Shown: positions 18,086 to 27,106 of the stretch, one piece after another
How the letters are laid out: each line of letters begins with the position of its first letter
Position numbering within the stretch: position 1 is the first letter of the stretch
Assembly: GCA_002148405.1 (NCBI GenBank)
Contig: MUGG01000012.1
Span: 25,126-89,125, forward strand
DNA from: Alkalinema sp. CACIAM 70d
GTDB taxonomy: Bacteria; Cyanobacteriota; Cyanobacteriia; Leptolyngbyales; Leptolyngbyaceae
DNA: 64,000 bases
Reading direction: 5' to 3'
Made by a program: the position numbers and the translations under genes
The notes under the pieces: model-generated
What the model was told of the DNA's origin: nothing
The model's database searches: none
The model's input: the letters and a program-made list of their open reading frames with translations, nothing else

Positions 18086-18474
18086 TGCTTTTGGATACTT
18101 CTGGTTTACTGTGCCTTCATTATCCAGCAGAACCTTTACATACCCAAGCTTGTGTCGCCTATCAACAGACCCAACAGTGTCTAACCCATAGTTATGTGAT
18201 TGCAGAATATGTCGCGCTGGCAAATGCAAGGAGGTTTCTCCGTCCATTGGTTTTAGATTTGATTTGTGATTTACTAAATAACCCTGATATAGAAGTTATT
18301 TGGGTAAATGAGACATTAAATCGAGCCGCGATCGAACTATTGCACAGGAGGTAAGATAAAACTGATTTGCTGTGTGATTCAGTTAGTTTCGTTCTAATGC
18401 GTCAAAGAAAAATTTTCCATGCATTAACAACCGATCGACATTTCGAGCAGGAAGGGTTTATTCGGCTCCTGTAA
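18085..18474 (+). pseudogene. VapC-like PIN-domain toxin interrupted by an in-frame TAA
   Basis: The first 89 residues are a PIN domain start: MLLDTSGLLCLHY (first catalytic Asp at residue 4), then SYVIAEYVAL with a conserved Glu. Translation stops at TAA 18352-18354. Reading straight through in the same frame gives DKTDLLCDSVSFVLMRQRK, ALTTDRHFEQEGFIRLL and a second stop at 18472-18474. That is the missing C-terminal half of a PIN toxin, with the remaining catalytic Asp residues (CDSVSF, TTDRHF). The full frame would encode about 129 residues, the normal length. The stop therefore looks like a single-base nonsense mutation that inactivates an RNase toxin, unless it is a sequencing error. Confidence 0.85.
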
Positions 18475-18581
18475 TCTTCTGCTCTAGCAAAGGCTGAAAC
18501 TCTTGTGGTCTAATTGGGAAGGCTGCTAAAAGTTCCGATGATGGCGCTGTCAAGTTTGTTCCAATCAGTACAGGTTAATCC

Positions 18582-19616
18582 ATGTCTTCCCAAGAAACGC
18601 AAAATCGTAAAGCCGATCACCTGCGCGTTTGCCTCGAAGAGGATGTGCAATGCCGGGAAACCACCAGCGGGTTAGAATACTATCGCTTTACCCATGCCTG
18701 TCTGCCGGAATTGAACTATGACGATATTGACCTATCTACCCAGTTTCTAGGCAAACGGTTGAATGCGCCCATTTTGATTTCCTCCATGACGGGCGGCACG
18801 GAACTGGCGAAATTGATTAACTATCGCTTGGCGACGATCGCCCAGGAATATCGCTTGGCCATGGGGGTGGGTTCCCAGCGGGTGGCGATCGAAAAACCGG
18901 AGGTGGCCGATAGTTTCCAAATCCGTAAACTGGCACCGGATGCGCTGCTGTTGGCCAATATTGGAGCTGTACAACTGAATTACCACTATGGGCTGGAGCA
19001 ATGCCGCAAGGCGATCGACCTGTTGGAAGCCGACGCCTTAATCCTGCACCTGAATCCCTTGCAAGAGGCAGTGCAAACGCGGGGCGATCGTAACTTTGCG
19101 GGGCTGTTGGAAAAAATTGCGCTGTTATGCGATCAATTGCCCGTTCCCGTGATTGCCAAGGAAGTGGGCAATGGCATTTCTGCGGCCATGGCGAAACAAT
19201 TGATCCAGGCGGGCGTTAGCGCGATCGATGTGGCCGGGGCGGGCGGTACCTCTTGGGCCAAGGTGGAAGCGGGACGGGCTGCCGATGCTAAACAACGGCG
19301 TTTGGGGGCTACCTTTGCCGATTGGGGCTTGCCGACGGCGGATTGTGTGGTGCAGGTGCGCGGGGTGGATGCAGAGATTCCCTTGATTGCCTCTGGGGGC
19401 TTGCGGACAGGGTTGGATGTGGCTAAAACGATCGCCCTGGGGGCGGATCTGGGTGGCTTGGCTCTCCCCTTTTTGCAGGCAGCTAATGATTCAGAAGCTG
19501 CACTCCATGAATTAGTCGATATTTTATTTGCAGAAATTGCAACGGCGTTGTTTTGTACAGGGAGTCCAGACTTGCAAGCCCTGCGGCGATCGAATTTGCT
19601 GTGCCGGATTGCTTAA
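18582..19616 (+). CDS. fni: Type 2 isopentenyl-diphosphate delta-isomerase (FMN-dependent)
   Basis: The 344-residue FMN/NADPH enzyme interconverts isopentenyl and dimethylallyl diphosphate and feeds carotenoid, quinone and phytol synthesis. Signs are [14 protein letters not shown] at the start, [13 protein letters not shown], the TIM-barrel segment [28 protein letters not shown], and the FMN phosphate region [15 protein letters not shown]. Length is typical. Cyanobacteria generally use this type 2 form rather than Idi-1. A hairpin with a T-run follows at 19691-19728. Confidence 0.95.
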   Translation: MSSQETQNRKADHLRVCLEEDVQCRETTSGLEYYRFTHACLPELNYDDIDLSTQFLGKRLNAPILISSMTGGTELAKLINYRLATIAQEYRLAMGVGSQRVAIEKPEVADSFQIRKLAPDALLLANIGAVQLNYHYGLEQCRKAIDLLEADALILHLNPLQEAVQTRGDRNFAGLLEKIALLCDQLPVPVIAKEVGNGISAAMAKQLIQAGVSAIDVAGAGGTSWAKVEAGRAADAKQRRLGATFADWGLPTADCVVQVRGVDAEIPLIASGGLRTGLDVAKTIALGADLGGLALPFLQAANDSEAALHELVDILFAEIATALFCTGSPDLQALRRSNLLCRIA

Positions 19617-19996
19617 ATCTGCATTGTTTTCCTTTAGGCATTGTTGTCCTAGAATCCGGCTCTGGAGCCATACTGCTAAAAAAATAGTGGGTCGATCGAA
19701 ATTAGCTTGATGACGATCGACTTCTTTTCAATACTTCCCTCATAGATTCCTCTGCAAGTTTTGCCATTGAAGATTTGCTGCTGAATGTACAAAGAATGCT
19801 GTTAGGGGGTGATAATGATCGGGGTAATTTTGCGGAAGGTTCAGGCTCTGCGATCGCAACTCATCCGCCCCTGCAAACTTTAAGGGAATTGCAAAAGATT
19901 CTGTAATTTATGGCGATCAGTGGATCCGTAATGGTAGAATCGGATTCATCATAATTCCGATAGACTTACCGGGGATGTCCCCCTTGCATCACAGCC
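19617..19996. other. Spacer between fni and sir
   Basis: Apart from the fni terminator at 19691-19728, I see no gene or conserved structure. The last hundred bases are presumably the sir promoter and leader. Confidence 0.4.
19691..19728 (+). terminator. Terminator of fni
   Basis: GTCGATCG (19691-19698) pairs with CGATCGAC (19714-19721), followed by TTCTTTT. It lies 75 bases after the fni stop. Confidence 0.65.
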
Positions 19997-22273
19997 ATGG
20001 TCATGACACCTGATACACCAGCCCTTGAGAAAAAACCTTCTAAGGTAGAAGGCATCAAGGAAAGAAGTAACTTTCTGCGGGAGCCCCTCGCCAGCGAGTT
20101 GCAGAATGATCTCAATTATTTTTCTGAGGATGCGATTCAACTCCTCAAATTCCATGGTTCCTATCAGCAAGATAATCGCGAAAATCGCGTTAAGGGTCAG
20201 GAAAAAGACTATCAAATGATGCTGCGGACGCGCAGTCCCGGAGGCTTCATCCCACCGCAGTTGTATCTCACCCTCGATCGGCTCTCCGATGAGTACGGTA
20301 ACCACACCCTGCGAGCGACGACGCGCCAAGGGTTCCAACTCCATGGTGTGCTCAAAAAGAATTTAAAGGCCACGATCGCGGCGATCGCCCACAGCATGGG
20401 GTCAACCTTGGCGGCCTGCGGCGATGTGAATCGTAATGTGATGGCTCCGCCTGCGCCCTTCCGCAATCGTCCAGAATATGAATTGGCGCGGGAATATGCC
20501 AATCGGATTGCGGACTTACTGACGCCCCAAACCGGAGCCTATTACGAGATTTGGCTGGATGGGGAAAAAGTGGTGTCCGGCGAAGAGCATCCCGATGTCA
20601 TCGCAGCACGGCAGAACCATCAAAATGGCTCAACTTTCCCCGATTCCGTAGAACCCATCTATGGCACCCACTACATGCCCCGCAAGTTCAAAATTTGCGT
20701 CACGGTGCCGGGGGATAACTCCGTTGATCTGTTTTCCCAAGACCTGTCGCTGGTAGTGATTTGTAATAATGCAGGTCAGCTCCAAGGCTTTAATATCTAC
20801 GCAGGGGGCGGTCTAGGCCGTACCCACGGCAAGGAAGAAACCTTTGCCCGGATTGCTGATCCGATCGGCTATGTCGAGGCGGCGGATATTTACGAAGCAG
20901 TTAAGGCGATCGTGGCGACCCAGCGGGATTACGGCGATCGCACCGATCGTCGCCATGCTCGCTTGAAATACTTGATCCATGAATGGGGCGTTGACACCTT
21001 CAAAGCCAAGGTGGAAGAGTATTTCGGGAAAGCCTTGCAGCCGTTGGTTAAACTTCCCACTTGGCAGTATGAAGATTTCCTAGGCTGGCATGAGCAGGGC
21101 GATGGCAAGTGGTTTGTCGGGATTTCGATCGAAAACGGTCGGGTCAAAGATGCGGGGGAATTGCGCCTCAAGTCTGCGCTGAAAACCTTGGTGTCTACCT
21201 ATCAGCTACCGATGCTGTTGACCCCGAGCCAGAACGCGATTCTGTACGATATTCGTCCGGAAGATAAGGCGGCGATCGGGCAAATTTTGGCGGATCACGG
21301 CATCAAACGGGAAGACGAAATTGATACGCTGGTGCGTTACTCCATGGCCTGTCCCGCGCTACCGCTGTGCGGTTTGGCCAATACTGAGGCTGAGCGGATT
21401 TTGCCGGACATGCTGACTCGGGTGCGCGCGGTGTTAACCAAAGTCGGCTTGCCGGAAGAGCATTTCATTACCCGTATTACGGGCTGCCCCAACGGCTGTG
21501 CCCGTCCCTACCTGGCGGAATTAGGTCTTGTGGGGAATGGCCCCAATCAGTACCAACTGTGGCTGGGGGCTGCGCCGAACCAAACCCGTTTGTCCGAGGT
21601 CTATGTCGAGAAAATGCATCTCGATGACTTGGAAAAGACGTTGGAACCTGTCTTTGCCTTGTTCAAAAAGCGGCGGAAAAAGGCGGAAAGTTTCGGGGAT
21701 TTCTGCCATCGAGTCGGCTTTGAAGCGCTACGCCAGTTTGCAGTAACCTATGCAGCGCGGCGGGAAGGCAAAGCATTGGATCACCGGAAACGGGTAACAG
21801 TGCGGGATGAGGTCTATCTGCGTTTGCAGGATGCTGCTGCCGCCAAGGGGGTTTCCATGACGGAACTGGCGACGGAAATTATCGATCAATACCTCAGCCA
21901 AACTCAAGCCTATCTGACTGAAGAGCAAACTCAGGATCAAACCTCTGAGGCGGTTGCCGACAACACCCCGAGCGAATTGGCCAGCACAACTGAGAGTGGA
22001 ACGGAAACACTATCTGAATCCACGATCGAACCCTCGATCGAATCGCAGGTGAATCCGTCTGTTGAACCTGTAGCTGAAGTGGTCGCTGAACCTGTAGCTG
22101 AGCAACCTGAGCAACCTGAGCAACTGGATGAACAGGGAACGGAATCTGTTTCGCCTGCATCAGAAGCGCTGACAGTAGAGCACGCAGTAGCCCCGTTAGA
22201 AACGGCGACTGCCCCATCCTTTAGTTCTGCTGCTCCAGCCTCAGGGTCTGTGTGGGAACAAAATGGTTTCTAA
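19997..22273 (+). CDS. sir: Ferredoxin-sulfite reductase with unusual C-terminal extension
   Basis: This enzyme reduces sulfite to sulfide with electrons from ferredoxin, using siroheme coupled to a 4Fe-4S cluster. The two duplicated domains end in cluster ligands ACPALPLC (near 451) and [10 protein letters not shown] (near 495). [16 protein letters not shown] and [13 protein letters not shown] are also typical. The catalytic part ends near residue 590. The remaining about 165 residues are extra: a short segment (about 597-633, [20 protein letters not shown] onwards) resembling a ribbon-helix-helix, then a Glu/Pro/Val/Ser-rich acidic tail with VAEPVAE and EQPEQPEQ repeats. At 758 residues it is longer than the about 635 I know for cyanobacterial Sir. 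ATG 19997. Confidence 0.93.
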   Translation: MVMTPDTPALEKKPSKVEGIKERSNFLREPLASELQNDLNYFSEDAIQLLKFHGSYQQDNRENRVKGQEKDYQMMLRTRSPGGFIPPQLYLTLDRLSDEYGNHTLRATTRQGFQLHGVLKKNLKATIAAIAHSMGSTLAACGDVNRNVMAPPAPFRNRPEYELAREYANRIADLLTPQTGAYYEIWLDGEKVVSGEEHPDVIAARQNHQNGSTFPDSVEPIYGTHYMPRKFKICVTVPGDNSVDLFSQDLSLVVICNNAGQLQGFNIYAGGGLGRTHGKEETFARIADPIGYVEAADIYEAVKAIVATQRDYGDRTDRRHARLKYLIHEWGVDTFKAKVEEYFGKALQPLVKLPTWQYEDFLGWHEQGDGKWFVGISIENGRVKDAGELRLKSALKTLVSTYQLPMLLTPSQNAILYDIRPEDKAAIGQILADHGIKREDEIDTLVRYSMACPALPLCGLANTEAERILPDMLTRVRAVLTKVGLPEEHFITRITGCPNGCARPYLAELGLVGNGPNQYQLWLGAAPNQTRLSEVYVEKMHLDDLEKTLEPVFALFKKRRKKAESFGDFCHRVGFEALRQFAVTYAARREGKALDHRKRVTVRDEVYLRLQDAAAAKGVSMTELATEIIDQYLSQTQAYLTEEQTQDQTSEAVADNTPSELASTTESGTETLSESTIEPSIESQVNPSVEPVAEVVAEPVAEQPEQPEQLDEQGTESVSPASEALTVEHAVAPLETATAPSFSSAAPASGSVWEQNGF

Positions 22274-22354
22274 ATCGCGCGTTTTCAACCCTATCTGCCT
22301 AATCTAGCAGCTTTGGATGACTCGTGAGGCCCCTAGCATGGTGTCCTCACCCTT

Positions 22355-22385
22355 AAACCCTCTTCCATGTTGGGAGAGGGTTTTT
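22355..22385. terminator. Terminator between sir and the convergent glycosyltransferase gene
   Basis: AAACCCTCTTCC (22355-22366) pairs with GGGAGAGGGTTTTT (22372-22385), with A and T runs at the two ends, so it can serve sir and the convergent reverse gene. Confidence 0.75.
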
Positions 22386-22391
22386 GAATGC

Positions 22392-25300
22392 TCAGTTATT
22401 TGGAATGGGGGGGGTGGAGTATGGTTCTTCCCAACGGTTCCAACCGGGTTGACTGGGATGACGATCGGGGCAAGACTCTGAAGTCATATGGGCTTTTCTA
22501 AATACAACACATCCACAGAGGCTACAAATTTTGTCGGGTGTGTGATTGAGTGCGATCGCCTTATAGATAAACTTTTTGGGGGCATTGGTCAGGTTGGGAC
22601 ATTGCAAACAGGTCTGATAGCGTTTTTCAAACGTTGCTTCATCTACGGTGGAAAAGCCTGTCTTGGCCCAGTTCCAGATCGCTCCAGAAACTTTTTGCAG
22701 TAATTCGAGATCCGACTTTTCTTGGGTTAAAGGGGCTGAATTCTCCACGAACTGTGTTGTATTCTGCGTACTAGTCGATGTTGTTTCTCTTTTTGCTGCT
22801 AACGAATTGCCTGAATGATTCACTAAATGAGTTTTATTTTGTTGTAAATAATCTTCTGAATCTGCTAAATCTACTGAATTCTCTAATGTATGCAAGGCGT
22901 GATGGGCTGCTTCTAAATTCGGCTGAAGCGCGATCGCGTACTGATAATAGAGCCGTGCGGTCTGGAAATCTCCGGCCTGTTGTCTTCCCATTCCCATCCT
23001 GAGATTCAGTGCTGCATAGTGCTTTTGGTGTTCTGTCGGTAGCTTGCCTAATGTCTGTAATGCATTGGCAAGGTTGACATCTATTTCGATCGATCCGGGT
23101 TGTAGTTCTAATGCCTTTTGGTAGCAAAAAATGGCTTCCTGCCATTGTTCTAATTGTTGCAATGTGTAGCCTAGGTTGTTATAAAGGGCGGCAGAATCCG
23201 ATCGCAACGCGACGGCTTGCCAATATGCGTCCGTTGCTTCGATCAATTGCCCAGTCATCTGATACACATTCCCTAAGCTAAACCAAGCCTTAGCTGAGTG
23301 GGGTTGAACTTGGACAACCGCTTGGAACATTTGCTGTGCGGTCGAGAATTCATGGCGTTGTTGTGCTAATTGCCCCAGTCCGTACAAAGTTTCCGGTTGA
23401 GCAGAATCTAACGCCAGAATTTGCAAATAAAGGTGCTCAGCTTGTTCTAATTGGTGATTACGGTGGAACTGTAAGGCTTGTCGTAGAAAGTCGGAGATGA
23501 CTGAAGATTGTGTGTTTCTTGGCTTCTGAAGCGTTGTCAGCAGAAAATTCTCTAGAGCCTTAATGGGGGTTAAGTCGTTGTAGAGCAAGTGCTTTTGGGC
23601 TGCTACCTGCTGGGCTATGTGCTGGCGGAATGCCCGATCGTGTCCTAAGCGGATCGCAAGGTTGATATAGTCATCTTTATCCTGAGCGATCGTGGTTTCA
23701 ATCCCCATCAGCTTGAGGATTGCGTAGCTGTGTCGCCCCCGCATCAAGTCTCCGGGTAGAGTGACGATCGGTAAATTGTGTTCGATCACTTCCAGTGTTG
23801 AGTTACAACCAGACCAACCAATACTATCTAGAACAATATCTGCGATCGACACCATGTCAGAAAACTGAGTAGGCGTCATGCGGGGGATAAACCGACAATA
23901 GTCTTGATAGTGGAGTCCTAATTTGATAAATGCCTGCTGTAACCGCTGTTGAAACATTTGAGTAATTGCAGCAGTTGGCTCATCGATAAAGAGAAATCTT
24001 GCGTTCTCTACCTTCTGTGCAATTGTGGGAAAAATATCATCGTCAGCGGGTAAGTATTTAAAGAGCGATTGGCCGCACCAGAAGAGAATATCATCTTCAT
24101 TAACACTCAGGTCACGACGATTTATGACTTCCGATTGACTGTTGGGTGGCGTGTAATAGATGGATAGATGGGGGAGTTCAACCAACGTTTCTGTATAGTG
24201 GTTGGCTGCTGAGTCTGGCTCCATCAGCTTGCTGCTTAAATAGTAATCGATCGTGGGCATTCCACTGGTTTCGGGATGGCCCCAACTGGTTATTTGGAGC
24301 GGTGCAAATCTTAGGCAACCCAGCTGTACCGTTGTAGCGTCCATCCCAAATTCTGGAAACATGAGTACATGCAACCGATCGTTCTGAATAATCTCCCCCC
24401 ATTGCTCGATCGTCAGTGGCCCTTGAATAAACTTGTCAAATGCCGTTGCAGCTTTTAGGGTTTCAGCGTCTCGTCGGATATCGGTGTAGTACCCAAAGAG
24501 TTCAAATTCGCTACGATCGAGGTTGTCCACCCATCCTTTGACGGGAATTTTCCAAACAGAATGATTGCGAAAATGGCCAGAAACAATACCCACTCGTACT
24601 TTTTCGCCCCTAGAGAGCTGGGGCAAAGGTAGCGGCTGGCTCCATTGAGGAAATCGGGTGGCCATCAGTTGGCAGATGAGTTGACCGTAAGCCTGCTGAA
24701 GAGGCCGATCGCATAACCCTTGGTACGCTAAATAAAAAGGCTGAGAAGACCCGATCGCGGTTGCTGCGTGAGCCTGTTCTTCTGGGCTAGCAGTCTGATA
24801 AAACGTAATTAATTCCTGTAATTTCTGAGTGTATTGTTGTCGTCGAATTGCAATTTCTTCTTGTTTTTGATAAATGATCGGCAACTGGATCGTACAAAGC
24901 GCAAAGCGTGCTTCTGCATAGTTGGGGTCGAATTGCAAAGCTTGTTGGTAAGCTACGATCGCGGCCTCTCGTTGATCCTGCTGCTTAAAAAAGTTGCCCA
25001 AGTCATAATGAGCTTGAGCGTCATCCGGTCTGAGTTGTAAGGCACGCTGGCAAAGCTGAATGGCAGCATCCAGTTGTCCCTGTTGTCCTAAAAGGTTGGC
25101 GAGATTTTTGTGGGGTTCAAAAAAGTCTGGATTGAACTGCAAAGCAAAGCGATAACATTGTTCGGCATCTTTGAGTTTGCCCTGTTGTGCAAAGAGATTG
25201 CCTAAATTATTATGAACTTCAGCGTAGGCTGGATTAATTTGTAAGGCTTGACGATAAAACTGGAGCGCTGCATCTATTTTTCCCTGCTGCTCAAAAAGAT

Positions 25301-25460
25301 TGCCTAATTGATTACAAGCAAAGGCTGCAAGGGGTTGTTCCGGCGAGCTTTGTAAGAATTGTTGATAGGTTACGATCGCCTCATTTTCTCTTCCTGCCTG
25401 ATGATGTTGTAAGGCAGTTTCTAAAATTTTGGGTGTTAAAACTTCTGGGTGCATGACCAT
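22392..25460 (-). CDS. SPINDLY-type TPR/O-linked GlcNAc transferase-like protein with Cys-rich tail
   Basis: A 1022-residue protein counted from ATG 25460 (a TTG at 25481 would add seven). Order: TPR repeats (about 10-200; PAYAEVHNNLGNLFAQQGK pattern); a GT41/SPINDLY catalytic region (about 230-640) with VRVGIVSGHFRNHSVWKI, ITSWGHPETSG, FWCGQSLFKYLP and the nucleotide-sugar segment VLDSIGWSGCNSTLEVIEH, then LPIVTLPGDLMRGR; more TPRs (about 655-850); and a tail with six cysteines at about 951, 954, 979, 982, 984 and 997 (CLQC, CSLCGC, SCP). The family adds a sugar to Ser/Thr of proteins. It is the last gene after four Ser/Thr-rich peptides, so these are the obvious substrates (inference). Confidence 0.85.
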   Translation of the reverse strand: MVMHPEVLTPKILETALQHHQAGRENEAIVTYQQFLQSSPEQPLAAFACNQLGNLFEQQGKIDAALQFYRQALQINPAYAEVHNNLGNLFAQQGKLKDAEQCYRFALQFNPDFFEPHKNLANLLGQQGQLDAAIQLCQRALQLRPDDAQAHYDLGNFFKQQDQREAAIVAYQQALQFDPNYAEARFALCTIQLPIIYQKQEEIAIRRQQYTQKLQELITFYQTASPEEQAHAATAIGSSQPFYLAYQGLCDRPLQQAYGQLICQLMATRFPQWSQPLPLPQLSRGEKVRVGIVSGHFRNHSVWKIPVKGWVDNLDRSEFELFGYYTDIRRDAETLKAATAFDKFIQGPLTIEQWGEIIQNDRLHVLMFPEFGMDATTVQLGCLRFAPLQITSWGHPETSGMPTIDYYLSSKLMEPDSAANHYTETLVELPHLSIYYTPPNSQSEVINRRDLSVNEDDILFWCGQSLFKYLPADDDIFPTIAQKVENARFLFIDEPTAAITQMFQQRLQQAFIKLGLHYQDYCRFIPRMTPTQFSDMVSIADIVLDSIGWSGCNSTLEVIEHNLPIVTLPGDLMRGRHSYAILKLMGIETTIAQDKDDYINLAIRLGHDRAFRQHIAQQVAAQKHLLYNDLTPIKALENFLLTTLQKPRNTQSSVISDFLRQALQFHRNHQLEQAEHLYLQILALDSAQPETLYGLGQLAQQRHEFSTAQQMFQAVVQVQPHSAKAWFSLGNVYQMTGQLIEATDAYWQAVALRSDSAALYNNLGYTLQQLEQWQEAIFCYQKALELQPGSIEIDVNLANALQTLGKLPTEHQKHYAALNLRMGMGRQQAGDFQTARLYYQYAIALQPNLEAAHHALHTLENSVDLADSEDYLQQNKTHLVNHSGNSLAAKRETTSTSTQNTTQFVENSAPLTQEKSDLELLQKVSGAIWNWAKTGFSTVDEATFEKRYQTCLQCPNLTNAPKKFIYKAIALNHTPDKICSLCGCVVFRKAHMTSESCPDRHPSQPGWNRWEEPYSTPPIPNN

Positions 25461-25532
25461 AATAGTATTCAACAACTTCAACTAACATGGGTTTGAGTTC
25501 TTTTAATCTAGAGTTGAGATCTTGAGAAAGGG

Positions 25533-25545
25533 TGCCATTTTGGCA
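25533..25545. promoter_or_regulatory. Palindrome TGCCATTTTGGCA, copy 1
   Basis: A 13-bp near-perfect palindrome (TGCCA-TTT-TGGCA) about 73 bases upstream of the transferase start codon. The same sequence recurs at 26930-26942 and, with one change, at 27764-27776. It may be an operator; no protein is known to me to bind it. Confidence 0.45.
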
Positions 25546-25608
25546 GATTTAGAAGATTGTTGAACAAATTTTTAGGATGCACGATCGATTCTTAGAATGA
25601 TTGCCGAT

Positions 25609-25965
25609 TTAATAGGTTCGATAACTAGAAGTCGTTGTGGTGAATCCAACAGTCATTGAGCCCCCCATGGAAGCGGTATAGGTCATATTGCTGTAGTAGC
25701 TAGCTCGGGCGGTACTGTAGGAGTCGATCGCTAAGGCAGAGGCAGTACCGATCGAAGTTGTTTTTGCATAGGTTGGATACAGACTTGCATTTACACTTGT
25801 ATTACCCAAGGTGTTAGTAATAGTTCCTACTCCAAGGGCATAGACTCCAGCAGATCCTGTACCATAGCTTGCAGCTGTGTACCCTCCAGCCGTTGCATAG
25901 GCAGATCCCATTAAGTTAGAAGAACACGAAATAGATGCTAAATAGTCTAAATCTTGAATGACCAT
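25609..25965 (-). CDS. Ser/Thr/Tyr/Gly-rich peptide, putative precursor in the glycosyltransferase locus
   Basis: A 118-residue peptide. The N-terminus MVIQDLDYLASI matches the leaders of the neighbouring peptides (M-I/V-I-x-D-L-N/D-Y-L pattern). The usual EGG is not at the same place; a GG occurs at 27-28 in ATAGG. After residue 28 there is only one acidic residue and three basic ones; the rest is nearly all Ser, Thr, Tyr, Ala and Gly. That suits a secreted, heavily modified or repetitive chain. It ends 128 bases before the transferase gene. I do not recognise a named family. Confidence 0.6.
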   Translation of the reverse strand: MVIQDLDYLASISCSSNLMGSAYATAGGYTAASYGTGSAGVYALGVGTITNTLGNTSVNASLYPTYAKTTSIGTASALAIDSYSTARASYYSNMTYTASMGGSMTVGFTTTTSSYRTY

Positions 25966-26000
25966 GACTTATCACAAATTTCTTAATGACAAACTTGAAA

Positions 26001-26045
26001 GAGATCGCTGAATGCATAGAATTAGTCAAGGCATTCAGTGATCTC
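26001..26045 (-). terminator. Hairpin between two precursor peptide genes
   Basis: GAGATCGCTGAATGC (26001-26015) pairs with GCATTCAGTGATCTC (26031-26045) over 15 bp with one G-U pair. On the reverse strand it lies about 50 bases after the stop of the 26093-26407 gene and is followed by TTTC. It may terminate or attenuate transcription between the peptide genes. Confidence 0.55.
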
Positions 26046-26092
26046 TGCATCAGTTACGGAACCTTGTGAGTAGATTCAACTGAAATTCCAGA

Positions 26093-26407
26093 TTAGCAAT
26101 ATCCGCAAGCTTTATTGATAACTGCCACAGAGGTACTACCAGAGAAAGAACCACCTAAGAAGTCTGCAACAGCCAACGTATCAGCTTTGGTGTAGGAATA
26201 GGTGGGGAGATAGGTGTAGTTGTTAGCAACACCCTTTGCGCCTGCAGCAGCGCTATTGCTCAGCGTATAGGGTGAGTTCACGTTAGTAGCAAAGTTATTG
26301 GTTGTGTTGAAGTTGATACTAACTGTATCAGTTTCGGAGAATCCGTATGTCCCCCCTTCAATTTGAGCTTCAACGGACTCGAGGTAATTCAGATCAGAAA
26401 TAATCAT
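26093..26407 (-). CDS. Double-glycine leader precursor peptide, paralog A
   Basis: A 104-residue peptide beginning MIISDLNYLESVEAQIEGG, with Gly18-Gly19 at the end of an acidic amphipathic leader, the pattern cut by peptidase-containing ABC transporters. The core is rich in Thr, Asn, Ser and Ala and ends KACGYC (two cysteines). It is a clear paralog of the 26509-26817 peptide: both share TVSINFNTTNNFATNVNSP-like cores and DTLAVADFLGGSFSGSTSVA near the end. The sequence AAGGAGAAAACCA precedes the ATG in both genes and contains a strong ribosome site. No transporter gene is visible in the window. Confidence 0.75.
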   Translation of the reverse strand: MIISDLNYLESVEAQIEGGTYGFSETDTVSINFNTTNNFATNVNSPYTLSNSAAAGAKGVANNYTYLPTYSYTKADTLAVADFLGGSFSGSTSVAVINKACGYC

Positions 26408-26508
26408 TGGTTTTCTCCTTGAAAGAACTCATTTTTTGTTGGTATCACAGCTTATTGCTGTCATAGCAGGGATTCAAGTGATCTCACATCTTGAGTTTTG
26501 TAAATGAC

Positions 26509-26817
26509 TTAGCAGCATGCGCCATTAATCACTGCTACAGAGGTGCTGCCAGAGAAGGAACCACCCAGGAAGTCTGCAACAGCCAACGTATCAGCCTTGG
26601 TATAGGAGTAAGTAGGAAACCATGTGTTGTTATTGGCAACACCCTTTGCACCCGCAGCAGCGCTATTGCTATAGGTTTTAGGTGAGTTCACGTTGGTAGC
26701 AAAGTTGTTAGTTGTGTTGAAGTTGATGCTTACATAGTCGCTTTCGTAGAAACTGTAAGTTCCCCCTTCAATTTGAGTCTCAACAGATTCCAGGTAATTC
26801 AGATCAGAAATAATCAT
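26509..26817 (-). CDS. Double-glycine leader precursor peptide, paralog B
   Basis: A 102-residue peptide with leader MIISDLNYLESVETQIEGG (Gly18-Gly19) and a Thr/Asn/Ser-rich core, nearly identical to the 26093-26407 peptide except in the segments TYSFYESDYVS, KTYSNS and NNNTWFP and at the C-terminus, which ends GACC. The leader and the DTLAVADFLGGSFSGSTSVA segment are conserved, while the middle varies. This is what one expects of peptides under diversifying selection. The AAGGAG ribosome site and the sequence after it match paralog A. The palindrome copy at 26930-26942 lies about 113 bases upstream. Confidence 0.75.
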   Translation of the reverse strand: MIISDLNYLESVETQIEGGTYSFYESDYVSINFNTTNNFATNVNSPKTYSNSAAAGAKGVANNNTWFPTYSYTKADTLAVADFLGGSFSGSTSVAVINGACC

Positions 26818-26929
26818 TGGTTTTCTCCTTGAGAACTACAGAGTGATTAGTGGAGTGAGAATCTTTATTCATCATGCAACTCATTTCGAGCTGTTATTTA
26901 ATACAATAACGAATTGAGCTTGGTTGGGT

Positions 26930-26942
26930 TGCCATTTTGGCA
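26930..26942. promoter_or_regulatory. Palindrome TGCCATTTTGGCA, copy 2
   Basis: Identical to the copy at 25533-25545. It lies upstream of the paralog B gene, between it and the next peptide gene. The preceding bases also share a TTGAG in each copy (26914-26918 here). Confidence 0.45.
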
Positions 26943-27073
26943 GGAGACTTTAGAGGTTTACTGATTTGGATATTTGAAATTTTTCTAGTTCATTAAGTTT
27001 GAAATACATCTAACAATAAAAACCTGCTAAGCCTTAGAGTACTGAAGCCTAACAAGCTTTTATTGCTGACAGG

Positions 27074-27093
27074 TTAAAACGCGAGTTTTAACA
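27074..27093 (-). terminator. Hairpin after the distal GG-leader peptide gene
   Basis: GTTAAAAC-GCGA-GTTTTAAC forms a perfect 8-bp stem with a four-base loop, just downstream of the 27107-27463 gene on the reverse strand. A longer imperfect structure (AATAAAA with TTTTATT) surrounds it. A terminator or processing role is likely but not certain; coordinates are approximate. Confidence 0.4.
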
Positions 27094-27106
27094 TCGAAAT
27101 ATTAAA

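Noticed and set aside
17798..18474. Complete functional VapBC module
   Set aside because: The toxin is cut by TAA at 18352, so only the antitoxin could be produced whole.
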